Part shown: positions 1-8,646 of the stretch, piece by piece
How positions within the stretch are numbered: the first letter of the stretch is position 1
Layout of the letters: every line of letters starts with the position of its first letter
NCBI RefSeq assembly: GCF_000632225.1
Contig: NZ_JFYV01000009.1
Location: 1 to 64,000, forward strand
DNA length: 64,000 bases
Direction: 5' to 3'
Origin: Sphingomonas sp. RIT328
GTDB taxonomy: Bacteria > Pseudomonadota > Alphaproteobacteria > Sphingomonadales > Sphingomonadaceae
Notes under the pieces: model-generated
Databases searched by the model: none
Told to the model about the DNA's origin: nothing
The model's input: only the letters and a program-made list of their open reading frames with translations
Position numbers and translations under genes: made by a program

Positions 1-545
1 GTCCATCCGGGGGCGGACCGCCAGGCGGGGGACCACCGGGCGGGCCGGACGCGTTCGGCGGCAGCGACAATGGCGCGCGTGTCCAGATGTCGCTCTATCA
101 CAGCTGGTTCTTCCGCGACGCCATTCTGCTGAAGGACGGCGGCCCGACGATCGATCTGCTGGACGGCGGGACGATCGGCGCCGGCGGACAGGCGCGTCAT
201 ACCGTTCAGCTCAACGCCGGGCTGATCGACAATGGCGTCGGCCTGCGGCTGAGCGGCAATTGGAAGAGCGCCACCCGCGTCCGCACCGATGCCGGCAGCG
301 CGGCGGGTGACCTGCGCTTCCACGCGCTGGCGACGTTCGACCTGCGGCTGTTCGCCGAACTCGCCAATCGCTTCCCCGGTCGCGGCTGGGCGCGCGGCAC
401 GCGGGTATCGCTGACCCTCGGCAACGTCCTCAACACGCGCCAGCGCGTCACCGACGCGACCGGCGCGACGCCGCTGCTCTACCAGCCCGACGCGATCGAT
501 CCCTACGGCCGCACGATCAACCTGTCGGTACGCCGGCGGCTGTGA
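1..545 (+). CDS. TonB-dependent receptor-like outer-membrane protein, C-terminal part (5' end outside window)
   Basis: The frame is open from the left edge to the TGA at 543-545, so the start lies outside the window. About 181 residues are visible. They begin with a Pro/Gly-rich stretch (PSGGGPPGG and similar) at codons 1-20, followed by alternating polar/hydrophobic segments typical of beta strands. The end, PYGRTINLSVRRRL, resembles the last strand of sphingomonad TonB-dependent receptors. Gly-rich extracellular loops of this kind occur in that family. The plug domain and TonB box would lie upstream, so transporter function and substrate cannot be judged here. An internal ATG at 87 is not taken as the start because the frame clearly extends upstream with matching character. 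Confidence 0.7.
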   Translation, partial: PSGGGPPGGGPPGGPDAFGGSDNGARVQMSLYHSWFFRDAILLKDGGPTIDLLDGGTIGAGGQARHTVQLNAGLIDNGVGLRLSGNWKSATRVRTDAGSAAGDLRFHALATFDLRLFAELANRFPGRGWARGTRVSLTLGNVLNTRQRVTDATGATPLLYQPDAIDPYGRTINLSVRRRL

Positions 546-697
546 CGGCGGCGGCCGGCATCGGAAGGCGTGCGCCGTCAGGCGATCTGCCATGACGATC
601 AGCACGTCAGCGACCCAGCCGACACCACCCGGTAAGCGCGTCCGGCGACCGGCATATCCCGCTTGCGCCGTCCGTCGCGAGCCGTCACGCTGGTGCC

Positions 698-2317
698 ATG
701 AAACGCTGGCTCCCGCTTCTCCTGCTCACCGTCGCCGCCGCTCCGGGCGGGCCGCGCGTGCCGATCCTGTCGCCCGAACGGATCAAGGCCGATGTGCACA
801 CGCTCAGCGCCGACGATTTCCACGGCCGCGGGCCGACCCAGCCGGGCGAGGCGGTGACGCTCGATTTCCTCGACAAGCGCTTCGCCGCGCTCGGTCTCAA
901 GCCGGCGGGTGATGCGGGCTACCGTCAGACGGTGCCGCTGCTGCGCTGGACGCGCGAGGCGGCGCGGCTCGATCTGGCGATCGGCGGCGCGACGCGGGCG
1001 CTGACGCCGGGCGTCGAGGTCGCGGTGTCGTCGCGGATCGTCGGGACGACGACGCTGGCGCAGGCACCGGTGGTGTTCGTCGGCTATGGCGTGGTCGAGC
1101 CGCGGCTCGGCTATGATCCGTATCGCGGGCTCGACGTGCGCGGCAAGGTGGTGGTGGCGCTCGCCGGCGATCCGGATGTCGAGGCGGGGCGCGATCTCGG
1201 CTTCGGCGGGCGCGCGACGAGCCCCGCCTCGCGCACCAAGCTCGCCGAGGCGCAGAAACGCGGCGCCGCGGCCTTCTTCCAGATCCATGACACCTTTCCG
1301 TCGAGCTACCCGTGGCTGCAACTGGCCAAGGGCGATGCGGTGCCGGGCTATGCGCTCGACACGGGCACGGTGCCGCCCGCATTCGGCATCCGCGGCACGC
1401 TGCGCAACGACATCGGCGTCGCGATGCTGCGGCAGGGCGGGCTCGACTATGCCGCCGCCAAGCGCGCGGCGCAGGCGGCCGACTTCCGCGGCGTCGCGCT
1501 TGCCGGGGTGACGCTGTCGGGCACGGTCCAGACCAGCCTCGACCGCGCGGTCAGCCACAATGTCGTCGCGATCCTGCCGGGCAGCGATCCGGCGGCGGGC
1601 AGCATCCTCTACGGCGCGCATTGGGACGCCTATGGCGAGAACGACTTCGATCCGCCCGCCGACCGCATCCGCAACGGCGCGATCGACAATGGCACCGGTA
1701 CCGCGACCTTGCTCGAGATCGCCCGCACCTTCGCGGCGGCACCGCGCACCCGCCGCTCGATCGTCTTCGCCCTGTGGACGGCGGAGGAAAAGGGGCTGCT
1801 CGGCGCGAGCTGGTATGCCGATCATCCCGCTCTGCCGCTCGCCACCACCGCGGCGCAGTTCAACCTCGACCCGCATGTCGTGCTCGGGCGGACGCGCGAC
1901 CTCGAACTGATCGGCGTCGGCCGCACGCCGCTCGAGGCGGACCTCGCCCGCGTCGCGGCGACGCAGGGGCTGCGGATCGTACCCGAGGAGAATACGGAGG
2001 CGGGCTGGTATTATCGATCGGATCATTTCGCCTTCGCGCAGAAAGGCGTGCCGGGCGTCTACTTCCGCGCCGGCCGCGATCTGGTCGACGGCGGCATGGC
2101 GGCGGGCGAGCGCAAGCGCGCGCGCTACAATGCGCAATGCTATCATCAGACCTGCGACGAATATGATCCGCGCTGGGATATGACCGGCGCGGCGCAGGAG
2201 GGCAGCGTCGCTTATGCGCTCGGCCGCGAGATCGCGAACGGGCGAAACTGGCCGGGCTGGAACGCCACCGAACCCTTTGCGGCGGAGCGCGCCAAGACGG
2301 ACGCGGCGCGGCGCTAG
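698..2317 (+). CDS. M28-family zinc metallopeptidase with PA-like insert, secreted
   Basis: The 539-residue protein starts with a short signal peptide (residues 1-15, ending near VAAAP), so it should act in the periplasm or outside. A protease-associated-like region spans roughly 120-290. The C-terminal half is an M28 aminopeptidase domain with a plausible complete set of di-zinc ligands: H308 (AHWD), D330 (IDNGTG), E363/E364 (TAEEKG), D391 (NLDPH) and H483 (YHQTCDEY). E363 would be the general base. Known M28 enzymes remove N-terminal residues from peptides; the exact substrate is not visible. The gene stands alone between the receptor fragment and a convergent regulator 27 bp downstream. 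The ribosome-binding site is weak, but the start gives the signal peptide. Confidence 0.9.
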   Translation: MKRWLPLLLLTVAAAPGGPRVPILSPERIKADVHTLSADDFHGRGPTQPGEAVTLDFLDKRFAALGLKPAGDAGYRQTVPLLRWTREAARLDLAIGGATRALTPGVEVAVSSRIVGTTTLAQAPVVFVGYGVVEPRLGYDPYRGLDVRGKVVVALAGDPDVEAGRDLGFGGRATSPASRTKLAEAQKRGAAAFFQIHDTFPSSYPWLQLAKGDAVPGYALDTGTVPPAFGIRGTLRNDIGVAMLRQGGLDYAAAKRAAQAADFRGVALAGVTLSGTVQTSLDRAVSHNVVAILPGSDPAAGSILYGAHWDAYGENDFDPPADRIRNGAIDNGTGTATLLEIARTFAAAPRTRRSIVFALWTAEEKGLLGASWYADHPALPLATTAAQFNLDPHVVLGRTRDLELIGVGRTPLEADLARVAATQGLRIVPEENTEAGWYYRSDHFAFAQKGVPGVYFRAGRDLVDGGMAAGERKRARYNAQCYHQTCDEYDPRWDMTGAAQEGSVAYALGREIANGRNWPGWNATEPFAAERAKTDAARR

Positions 2318-2344
2318 GCGCGGCGCCGGTCGTGGCCGCTGCGA

Positions 2345-3178
2345 TCAGCCGTCCGGCGCGGCGGCGAGCAGCCGGTGCAACCGCTCGGCATCCGCGGCGG
2401 TGGCGGGATTGTAGACGATCATGCCGAGATCGGGCCGCCCTTCGACGGTGAAGGTGGCGAATTCCATCGCCAGCGGGCCGGCGACGGGATGGTGGAGGCG
2501 CTTCACCCCTTCGTTGTGCGCGACGACGTCATTGTCGCGCCACAGCCGGTCGAAATCGGGGCTGAGCGCGCTGAGTTCGGCGACCAATCCGGCTGCCGCG
2601 GCGCTGCCGCCGGCGCGGGTCATGTCGGCCCTGAAGGCGGCGACGACGAAGCGCGCGACGCTGTCCCAGTCAGCGTTGCGCGCGCGGGCCTGCGCGTTCC
2701 CGAACATCAGGCGGAGGATGTTGCGCCCGTCCGGCGGCAGAGTGGCATAATCGGTGAGCAGCAGCGTCGCCGCGCGGTTCCAGCCGACGACATCCCACAT
2801 CGCCGTCTTGATGATCGCCGGGCTCAGCGTCATGCCGTCGAGCACGCGCTGCAACCGCGGCGATATGCCGTCGACCGGCCGATAGCGCGCCTCGGGCGGC
2901 CGGCCGAGGCCGAGCATATAGAGATGTTCGCGCTCCGGCTCGGTGAGCATCAGCCCCTTGGCGATACGGTCGAGCACGTCGGCGGAGGGCGCGCCGCCGC
3001 GCCCCTGTTCGAGCCAGGTATACCAGGTCGCGCTGATATTGGCGCGGCTCGCCACCTCCTCGCGGCGCAGGCCGGGGGTGCGCCGCCGGCCGCCGCCGAA
3101 GCCGAACGCCGCCGGATCGAGCCGGGTGCGGCGATCGCGCAGATAGGTGCCGAGCGGATTGTCCGCAGCGCTGGCCAT
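2345..3178 (-). CDS. Helix-turn-helix transcriptional regulator with MmyB-like ligand-binding domain
   Basis: The 277-residue protein has an XRE-type helix-turn-helix at about residues 8-78, including the RTPGLRREEVA segment characteristic of this regulator class. A C-terminal MmyB-like (PAS-type) domain follows at about 110-270. Members are typically encoded next to a short-chain dehydrogenase and control it in response to an unknown ligand. Here the SDR gene at 3272 is transcribed divergently, which fits that arrangement. The 93-bp gap between them should hold both promoters. Control of the SDR is inferred from position only. Confidence 0.88.
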   Translation of the reverse strand: MASAADNPLGTYLRDRRTRLDPAAFGFGGGRRRTPGLRREEVASRANISATWYTWLEQGRGGAPSADVLDRIAKGLMLTEPEREHLYMLGLGRPPEARYRPVDGISPRLQRVLDGMTLSPAIIKTAMWDVVGWNRAATLLLTDYATLPPDGRNILRLMFGNAQARARNADWDSVARFVVAAFRADMTRAGGSAAAAGLVAELSALSPDFDRLWRDNDVVAHNEGVKRLHHPVAGPLAMEFATFTVEGRPDLGMIVYNPATAADAERLHRLLAAAPDG

Positions 3179-3271
3179 GATCGATCCTGTTGTTCGTTAT
3201 ACCACGATACGGACACTACTTTAACAGGGTGTGCGGCGGTCCGATAGCGGCGGGACACAAGGAGAAGTCCC
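3179..3271. promoter_or_regulatory. Divergent promoter region between MmyB-type regulator and SDR gene
   Basis: This short AT-enriched gap (the 3195-3225 stretch is the least GC-rich) separates two divergently transcribed genes and must contain both promoters. A good Shine-Dalgarno AAGGAGA precedes the SDR start. No operator half-sites could be assigned with confidence. Confidence 0.45.
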
Positions 3272-4162
3272 ATGCGCATCTTCCTCACCGGTGCCACCGG
3301 TTTCATCGGCTCGCACGTCATTCCCGAACTGCTCGCCCGCGGGCATCAGGTGCTCGGTCTCGCCCGCTCGGCGGAGGGGGCGAACCGGCTCGAAGCGGCG
3401 GGGGCGGCGGTGCATCGCGGCGACCTCGACCAGCCCGAGACGCTGGCGGCCGGCGCGGCGGCGGCCGAGGCGGTGATCCATTGCGCCTTCGATCACGACT
3501 TCAGCAACTTCGTCGCCAATACCGGCAAGGACGAGCGCAACATCCTGGCGATGGGGGAGGCGCTCGCCGGGACGCGCAAGCCGCTGCTGATCACCTCGGG
3601 CGTCGGCATCGGCGCGCCGCGCGACGGCGGCCCGGCGCGCGAGGACGTGCTTAATCCGCATCATGCCAATCCGCGCATCGCCACCGAACTCGCCGGCGCG
3701 GCGCTGCTCGCGCGACGGATCGACGTGCGGACGATCCGGCTGCCGCAGGTGCATGATACGCGCAAGGCGGGGCTGATCACGCCGCTGATCGCCGAGGCGC
3801 GCCGCGCCGGCGCAATCGCCTATCTGGGCGCGGGCGAGACGCGCTGGGCGGCGGCGCATGTCAGCGATGTCGCGCGGCTGTACGCCCTGGCGCTCGACCG
3901 CGGCGAGCCGGGCGCGCGCTACCACGCCTCGGTCGAGGAGGGCGTATCGGCGCGTGCGATCGCCGAGGCGATCGGCAAGGGGACCGGCCTGCCGGTGCGC
4001 TCGATCGACGCCGAGGCGGTCGCACAGCATTTCGGCTGGATGGCGCCGTTCGCCGCGCTCGACATGACCGCGTCAAGTGCCTGGACGCGCGAGCGGCTCG
4101 GCTGGCAGCCGGGCGGCCCCGATCTGCTCAGCGACCTTGCCGCGATGGACTATGCCGGCTGA
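3272..4162 (+). CDS. NAD(P)-binding SDR-family oxidoreductase/epimerase-like protein
   Basis: This 296-residue extended short-chain dehydrogenase begins MRIFLTGATGFIGSH, with the glycine-rich dinucleotide motif TGATGFIG at residues 6-13. An acidic-to-arginine pattern after strand 2 (LARSAEG) suggests NADP(H). The classical YxxxK catalytic pair is not evident, as in atypical SDRs of the NmrA/epimerase type. The substrate is unknown. Strong Shine-Dalgarno (AAGGAGA, about 7 bp upstream) supports the start. The divergent MmyB-type regulator is its likely controller. Confidence 0.88.
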   Translation: MRIFLTGATGFIGSHVIPELLARGHQVLGLARSAEGANRLEAAGAAVHRGDLDQPETLAAGAAAAEAVIHCAFDHDFSNFVANTGKDERNILAMGEALAGTRKPLLITSGVGIGAPRDGGPAREDVLNPHHANPRIATELAGAALLARRIDVRTIRLPQVHDTRKAGLITPLIAEARRAGAIAYLGAGETRWAAAHVSDVARLYALALDRGEPGARYHASVEEGVSARAIAEAIGKGTGLPVRSIDAEAVAQHFGWMAPFAALDMTASSAWTRERLGWQPGGPDLLSDLAAMDYAG

Positions 4163-4180
4163 CCGGACCTGCGCGGCGGA

Positions 4181-5869
4181 TCAGTCCTGACCCTGATCCG
4201 GCGCCGCCTTGCCCGCGGCGTCACTGCCGGCGAGCATGCCGTTGAGCGTGCCGCCGGTCATGCCGAGCTCGGCCATCAGTCCGTCGATCAGCGGCCCGCC
4301 GACGCGATAGCGCATCGCCGCGGCGACCGCGGCATCGGCGAGATTGCCCTGACCCGTCGCCGCGGCTGCGTCCCCCGTGCCGCCGTCGCCGTGCAGCCCC
4401 CGCGCATCGAGGATGCTGATCCGGTCGATATTCTCGATCGGCTTGGCGGCGGCGGCGATGATCGCCGGCAGCGCGTCGAGCATCGCCTTGCGGACGAGCA
4501 GCGCGGTCTGCGCTTCGCTGAGGATATTGGTCGCCTCGTTGATCGCCGCCTGACCCGCGGCATCGACCCTGAACGCTGCCTCGCGACCTTCGGCGCGCGC
4601 CTTTTCGGCGTCCGCCTCGGCCTGTGCCTCGGTGCGCAGCGCGATCGCGCGCGCTTCGGCGGCTTCCTTCTCGGCGGAGGCGGCGACGGTGATCTGCACC
4701 GCTTCCTCCTGCGCCCGCTGGGTGGCGGCGATCACCGCGACGTTCTTGTTGCGGTTGGCGATCTCGGTCGCCTTGGCGGTGGCGACGCTTTCCTCGGCGC
4801 GGACGGCGAGGGCACGCGCCTCGTTGGCCGCCGCCGCCGCAGTCGATTCCTCCTCCGATTTCTGCGCGGTCTGCACCGCGGTGGTGATGCGGGCGATCTC
4901 GATCGTGCGGTCGCGTTCGATCGTCGCGGTCTGGATCGCACCGTCGCGCGCGATCGTCGCGGTCTTGACCACCTTGTCCGCCTCGGTCTGCGCGACGGTC
5001 TGCGCCTGCATCGCGGTGATCCGCGCGATCTCGGCGAGGCGCGTCTGCTCGGCGGTGGCGGTGGCGATCGCGGTCGCCTGTTCGGCGCGGCGGGCGGCGA
5101 GCGCCTGTTCCTGCGTCAGCCGCGCCTGTTCGGCGGCCTGCGCGATTTCGAGCGACTGGTTGTTCGCCTCCAGGTTGCGCTGCTCGATCGCGACGCGGTT
5201 GGTCGCGACGATGTCGTTGCGCGTCTTCTTGCGCTCCTCGATCGTGCGGGTCAGCACGGTCAGACCTTCGGCGTCGAAGGCGTTGTTCTCGTTGAAATGC
5301 TCGAAGGCGGTCTGGTCGAAATGGGTGATCGACACCGATTCGAGATGGAAGCCGTTCATGTCGAGGTCGGTGAGCAGCGCCTCCTGCACCTTCTGGATGA
5401 AGTCGGCGCGGTTGGCGTGGAGATGCTCCATCGTCATCGTCGCGGCGACTGAACGCAGTGCCGAGACCAGCTTGCCGTCGAGCAGCGACTTGACTGCCTC
5501 CGGACTGTTGACCGCGTTGCCGAGCGTCTGCGCGGCGGCGGCGATCGATTCGGCGTCCGGCTTGACCTTGATGTGGAACAGCCCGACCACGTCGACGCGC
5601 AGCTTGTCGAGCGTGATCAGCGCGTCCTTGTTGAGCCGCGACACCTCCAGCTTCACCGTCGTCAGCCGCACCTGCATCAGCTCGTGCAGCACCGGGATCA
5701 CCATGATGCCGCCGTTGAGCACGACCTTCTCGCCGCCGAAGCCGGTGCGGATCAGCGCGACGTCCTTGGTCGCGCGGCGGTAGAGGCGGGTCAGGATGAT
5801 CCCGATCACGACCAGGGCGAGCAGGACGATCCCTGCGTAGATCAGTATGTTATACAATGATGCAGGCAT
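4181..5869 (-). CDS. yqiK: Flotillin-family membrane scaffold protein (YqiK-like)
   Basis: From the ATG at 5869 the protein has 562 residues. It has one N-terminal transmembrane helix (about residues 5-27), a band-7/SPFH domain (about 30-210), a long Ala/Glu-rich coiled coil (about 210-420) and a conserved C-terminal flotillin region. Flotillins organise ordered membrane microdomains. An alternative start at 5875 adds two residues; 5869 is preferred because GGGGGA then sits at normal spacing. The upstream gene on the same strand (5905-6522) encodes a YqiJ-like OB-fold protein. This reproduces the yqiJ-yqiK pair known from enterobacteria, so an operon is likely. Confidence 0.88.
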   Translation of the reverse strand: MPASLYNILIYAGIVLLALVVIGIILTRLYRRATKDVALIRTGFGGEKVVLNGGIMVIPVLHELMQVRLTTVKLEVSRLNKDALITLDKLRVDVVGLFHIKVKPDAESIAAAAQTLGNAVNSPEAVKSLLDGKLVSALRSVAATMTMEHLHANRADFIQKVQEALLTDLDMNGFHLESVSITHFDQTAFEHFNENNAFDAEGLTVLTRTIEERKKTRNDIVATNRVAIEQRNLEANNQSLEIAQAAEQARLTQEQALAARRAEQATAIATATAEQTRLAEIARITAMQAQTVAQTEADKVVKTATIARDGAIQTATIERDRTIEIARITTAVQTAQKSEEESTAAAAANEARALAVRAEESVATAKATEIANRNKNVAVIAATQRAQEEAVQITVAASAEKEAAEARAIALRTEAQAEADAEKARAEGREAAFRVDAAGQAAINEATNILSEAQTALLVRKAMLDALPAIIAAAAKPIENIDRISILDARGLHGDGGTGDAAAATGQGNLADAAVAAAMRYRVGGPLIDGLMAELGMTGGTLNGMLAGSDAAGKAAPDQGQD

Positions 5870-5904
5870 GAGCATATCCCCCGGCGTTCCCCCCCGTCTG
5901 TCCA

Positions 5905-6522
5905 TCATAGGGGTTGAAGAAAGGTGTCCTCGCTGGCGAGCGCGAAGAAACGGGCGCCGTCGCGCCGGACGATCAGCACCGTTGCGCCGGCGGGGATCGC
6001 ATCGGCGTCGTCGTGCGGCTCGATCAGGATGACGTGCGCCTGGCCGTGGCGATCGACGATCTTGGCGCGCGCCGGCGCGCCGCGCCGCGCGACGCCCTCG
6101 AGCACGGTGGCGCGCTGGCGGAGCAGGTCGTCGCTCGAGATCACGCTCGTCTCGAACCCCGGCATGATCCGCGCGAGCCCGTTGGCGGCGAGCGTGTTGA
6201 GCATCAGGCCGACGACCAGCGCCACACCGCTCGCCGCCGGCCCGCCGAGCGGCGCGCCGCGCAGGCTCTCGGCGAGCTGCTGGATCGCCACGCCGGCGAG
6301 CGTGAAACAGCCGAGCAGCGAGGTCAGCCAGATCAGGATCGGCAATTCGCCGCCGAGGCCGAGCCAGTCGAGCACGCCACCGTGCCCGTCCGCGCCGACG
6401 TCGCCGTCGAGATCGAGATGGCCGAGCCCGAGCCCGATCGCCTCGATCAGCCCGATGCCGATCATCACGACGAAGGCGATCGCGAAGGGCAGATAGGCGG
6501 GGGTGAGGAAGATCGCGAACAT
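5905..6522 (-). CDS. yqiJ: OB-fold-containing inner-membrane protein, YqiJ-like
   Basis: The 205-residue protein has hydrophobic segments near residues 5-33, 58-80 and 92-115, then a soluble C-terminal domain (about 130-200) with the VARRGAPARAKIVDRHGQ pattern of YqiJ/NfeD-type OB folds. Such proteins partner flotillin-like proteins at the membrane. The gene lies 35 bp upstream of the flotillin gene on the same strand, which supports a shared operon and function. The precise role is unknown in the family. Confidence 0.82.
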   Translation of the reverse strand: MFAIFLTPAYLPFAIAFVVMIGIGLIEAIGLGLGHLDLDGDVGADGHGGVLDWLGLGGELPILIWLTSLLGCFTLAGVAIQQLAESLRGAPLGGPAASGVALVVGLMLNTLAANGLARIMPGFETSVISSDDLLRQRATVLEGVARRGAPARAKIVDRHGQAHVILIEPHDDADAIPAGATVLIVRRDGARFFALASEDTFLQPL

Positions 6523-6836
6523 TGCCGCAGCCTATCACCCGCCCGGCTCGATGTCCCGTGCGGCGCTCTCGCCGGAACCCGGCGGCGCGCGCTGGGACTC
6601 CCACCGGGCGAAGTAAGATAGTCAAAAATTCGGCAACGATTTAGGACAGTATAGTTGGCAATAAACAGTCTGAAACGACGTAGAAACTGACGTTTTTCGG
6701 CTAATCCATTGGCTTGGATATACCCCTATCTAGTGCATCAATACCTCGGATACTTCGCCGGCACGAACGGTTGGTCGATCGGATAGGATGCCCCGCGTGG
6801 CGCGGCGAAGCATCACCAGAACGACAGGGGTTTGCG
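6523..6836. other. AT-rich intergenic region with divergent promoters
   Basis: This 314-bp gap separates yqiJ (minus) from a small lipoprotein gene (plus). Positions about 6612-6760 are markedly AT-richer than the surrounding DNA (for example AGTCAAAAATTCGG and GACGTTTTTCGG). It probably carries promoters in both directions and a long leader for the lipoprotein. No RNA gene or riboswitch was recognised. Confidence 0.5.
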
Positions 6837-7202
6837 ATGACGACATATAGTCTGCCGGGCGGGCGCGTCGGCCTGCTCTGCGCCGGGATCACGGCGCTGG
6901 CGATCGCCGGTTGCGTCAACCCGTCGGAGAAGATCGCGACGTCGCTCGAAGGCTATGGCTTCCAGCCGGCGCAGTCGCAATGTGTCGGCGACCGGCTGGA
7001 GGCGAATCTGTCGCTCGGCCAGCTCCAGCAGCTCGGTCGCGCCGCCCGCGCCTCGCGCGAGGGCGACACCACGCCGGGCCGGCTGACGGTGAGCGACTTC
7101 GTCCGCGTTGCCGGTCAGGTCAAGGACCCCAAGGTGCCGCTCGAAGTCGGCAAGGCCGCGGCGGCCTGCGGCATCCTCACCGACCCCGCCTCGCCATTGT
7201 GA
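6837..7202 (+). CDS. Small lipoprotein of unknown function
   Basis: From ATG 6837 the protein has 121 residues. An N-terminal signal peptide ends in a lipobox (AIAGC, modified cysteine near residue 25), so it should be anchored in a membrane. The rest is soluble and alpha-helical with two further cysteines (near residues 47 and 112). An in-frame ATG at 6714 is rejected because it would bury the signal peptide 41 residues in and lies in the AT-rich leader. No family was recognised. It is followed after 59 bp by a channel-like gene and could be co-transcribed with it. Confidence 0.75.
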   Translation: MTTYSLPGGRVGLLCAGITALAIAGCVNPSEKIATSLEGYGFQPAQSQCVGDRLEANLSLGQLQQLGRAARASREGDTTPGRLTVSDFVRVAGQVKDPKVPLEVGKAAAACGILTDPASPL

Positions 7203-7261
7203 GCGGCCATGCGCGGCGGCCGCGGTCGCCGTGCCTCGTTACGTAAAAGGGACCAAGGACC

Positions 7262-8572
7262 ATGCAAGGTGTAGACTATGCGGGTGACACGATGGTGTCA
7301 CAGACCCGCGACCTCGGCGCGCGCGCGCTCGACCTGATCGAAATCTGGGGGCCGCGCATCGTCGCGGCGCTGCTCGTGCTGGCGATCGGCTGGCTGATCG
7401 CGCGCGCGGCGAAATGGGGCGTGGCGAAGCTCGTCAACCGCACGCCGCTCGCCCATCACGCCAATGCGGCCGAGGTCGGCGACCGGCATCCCTCGTCGAT
7501 CGGCGCGCAGGTCGGCGATGCGGTCTATTGGGTGGTGCTGCTGATCGCGCTGTTCCTCGCAACGCAGCCGCTCGGCCTGACCGGCGCGACCGGCCCGCTC
7601 GGCGACATGCTGCGCGGCTTCGGCGCCGCGGTGCCGCGGATCATCGGCGCCGGCCTCATCTTCTTCCTCGGCTATGTGCTCGCCAAGGTGACGAAGAAGG
7701 CGGTCGAGGCGGTGATCACCGCCAGCCATGTCGAGCGCTTCTCGACGCGGATCGGCGCCGCCGCGCCGGCCGATCCGACGATGCTGCCGCGCACCGTCGG
7801 TGCCATCGTCTTCGCGCTGATCATCATCCCGGTCGCCATCGCCGCGCTCGACACGCTCAACATCGCCGCCATCTCACAGCCCGCCACCGCGATGCTGCGC
7901 ATCATCCTCGATGCGATCCCGCACGTCATCGCCGCCGGCATGATCCTCGCGGTCGCCTATGTCATCGCGCGGTTCGCGTCGCGCCTGCTGACGCAGTTCC
8001 TTGCCACCACCGCCTTCGACCGCAGCGTCGGCGCGCTGCGCCTGTTCAACACCGCACCGGGCGAGGCGCCCGCCATCGTGCCGTCCAAGGCGGCGGGGAC
8101 CGGCGCGTTCGTCGCGATCCTTATCTTCGGGCTGATGGAAGCCTTTCGCCAGCTCAATTTCGCTTATGGATCGAAGATCATGGCGGAGGTGCTGGCGCTG
8201 TTCGGCCAGGTCGTCTTCGGTACGGTGATCATCGTCGCCGCGGTGATCATCGCCCGCTTCGTCGCACAGGCCATCGCGCGCAGCAGCGGCGACAGCGGCA
8301 CGCGCATCGCCGCGCCGATCGTCCGGGTGGCGATCATCGTCCTCGGCACCGCGATCGGCCTGCGCTTCATGGGTCTTGCCGACGACATCATCAATCTCGC
8401 CTTCGGGCTGCTGCTCGGCGCGATCGCGGTCGCCTTCGCGCTCGCCTTCGGCCTTGGCGGCCGCGAGGCGGCGGGGCAGGCGGTACGACGGATGCTCGAC
8501 GGCAGCCGTCGCGACACCCGCACGGCCGAGCGTGCCGCGGATCTCGATGCGCCGCGCGAGCCGCTTGTCTGA
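7262..8572 (+). CDS. Mechanosensitive-channel-like membrane protein (conserved TM-helix repeat family)
   Basis: The 436-residue protein has about nine predicted membrane helices, near residues 31-50, 86-103, 124-145, 178-199, 211-236, 280-296, 310-332, 350-366 and 373-398. It matches the family with repeated conserved TM helices that is annotated as MscS-like. The last helix ends FALAFGLGGREAAGQ, comparable to the end of the MscS pore helix. However, the large cytoplasmic beta domain of true MscS is missing, so channel activity is inferred. A Shine-Dalgarno (AAGGACC) precedes the start. The charged tail (410-436) is cytoplasmic. Confidence 0.8.
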   Translation: MQGVDYAGDTMVSQTRDLGARALDLIEIWGPRIVAALLVLAIGWLIARAAKWGVAKLVNRTPLAHHANAAEVGDRHPSSIGAQVGDAVYWVVLLIALFLATQPLGLTGATGPLGDMLRGFGAAVPRIIGAGLIFFLGYVLAKVTKKAVEAVITASHVERFSTRIGAAAPADPTMLPRTVGAIVFALIIIPVAIAALDTLNIAAISQPATAMLRIILDAIPHVIAAGMILAVAYVIARFASRLLTQFLATTAFDRSVGALRLFNTAPGEAPAIVPSKAAGTGAFVAILIFGLMEAFRQLNFAYGSKIMAEVLALFGQVVFGTVIIVAAVIIARFVAQAIARSSGDSGTRIAAPIVRVAIIVLGTAIGLRFMGLADDIINLAFGLLLGAIAVAFALAFGLGGREAAGQAVRRMLDGSRRDTRTAERAADLDAPREPLV

Positions 8573-8583
8573 GGCGATCAAGA

Positions 8584-8611
8584 GCACCATCCCGGTTCGC
8601 CGGGATGGTGC
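8584..8611. terminator. Perfect 12-bp hairpin with TTCG loop between convergent genes
   Basis: GCACCATCCCGG is followed by TTCG and then its exact reverse complement. The hairpin sits between the channel gene (plus) and the LOV kinase (minus), 12 bp after the channel stop. There is no T-run on either side, so it may act as a bidirectional terminator of the non-canonical kind or protect mRNA 3' ends. Confidence 0.6.
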
Positions 8612-8646
8612 AATGCCGTGCCCCGGTGCACGGCCGCCGTCGCCGG

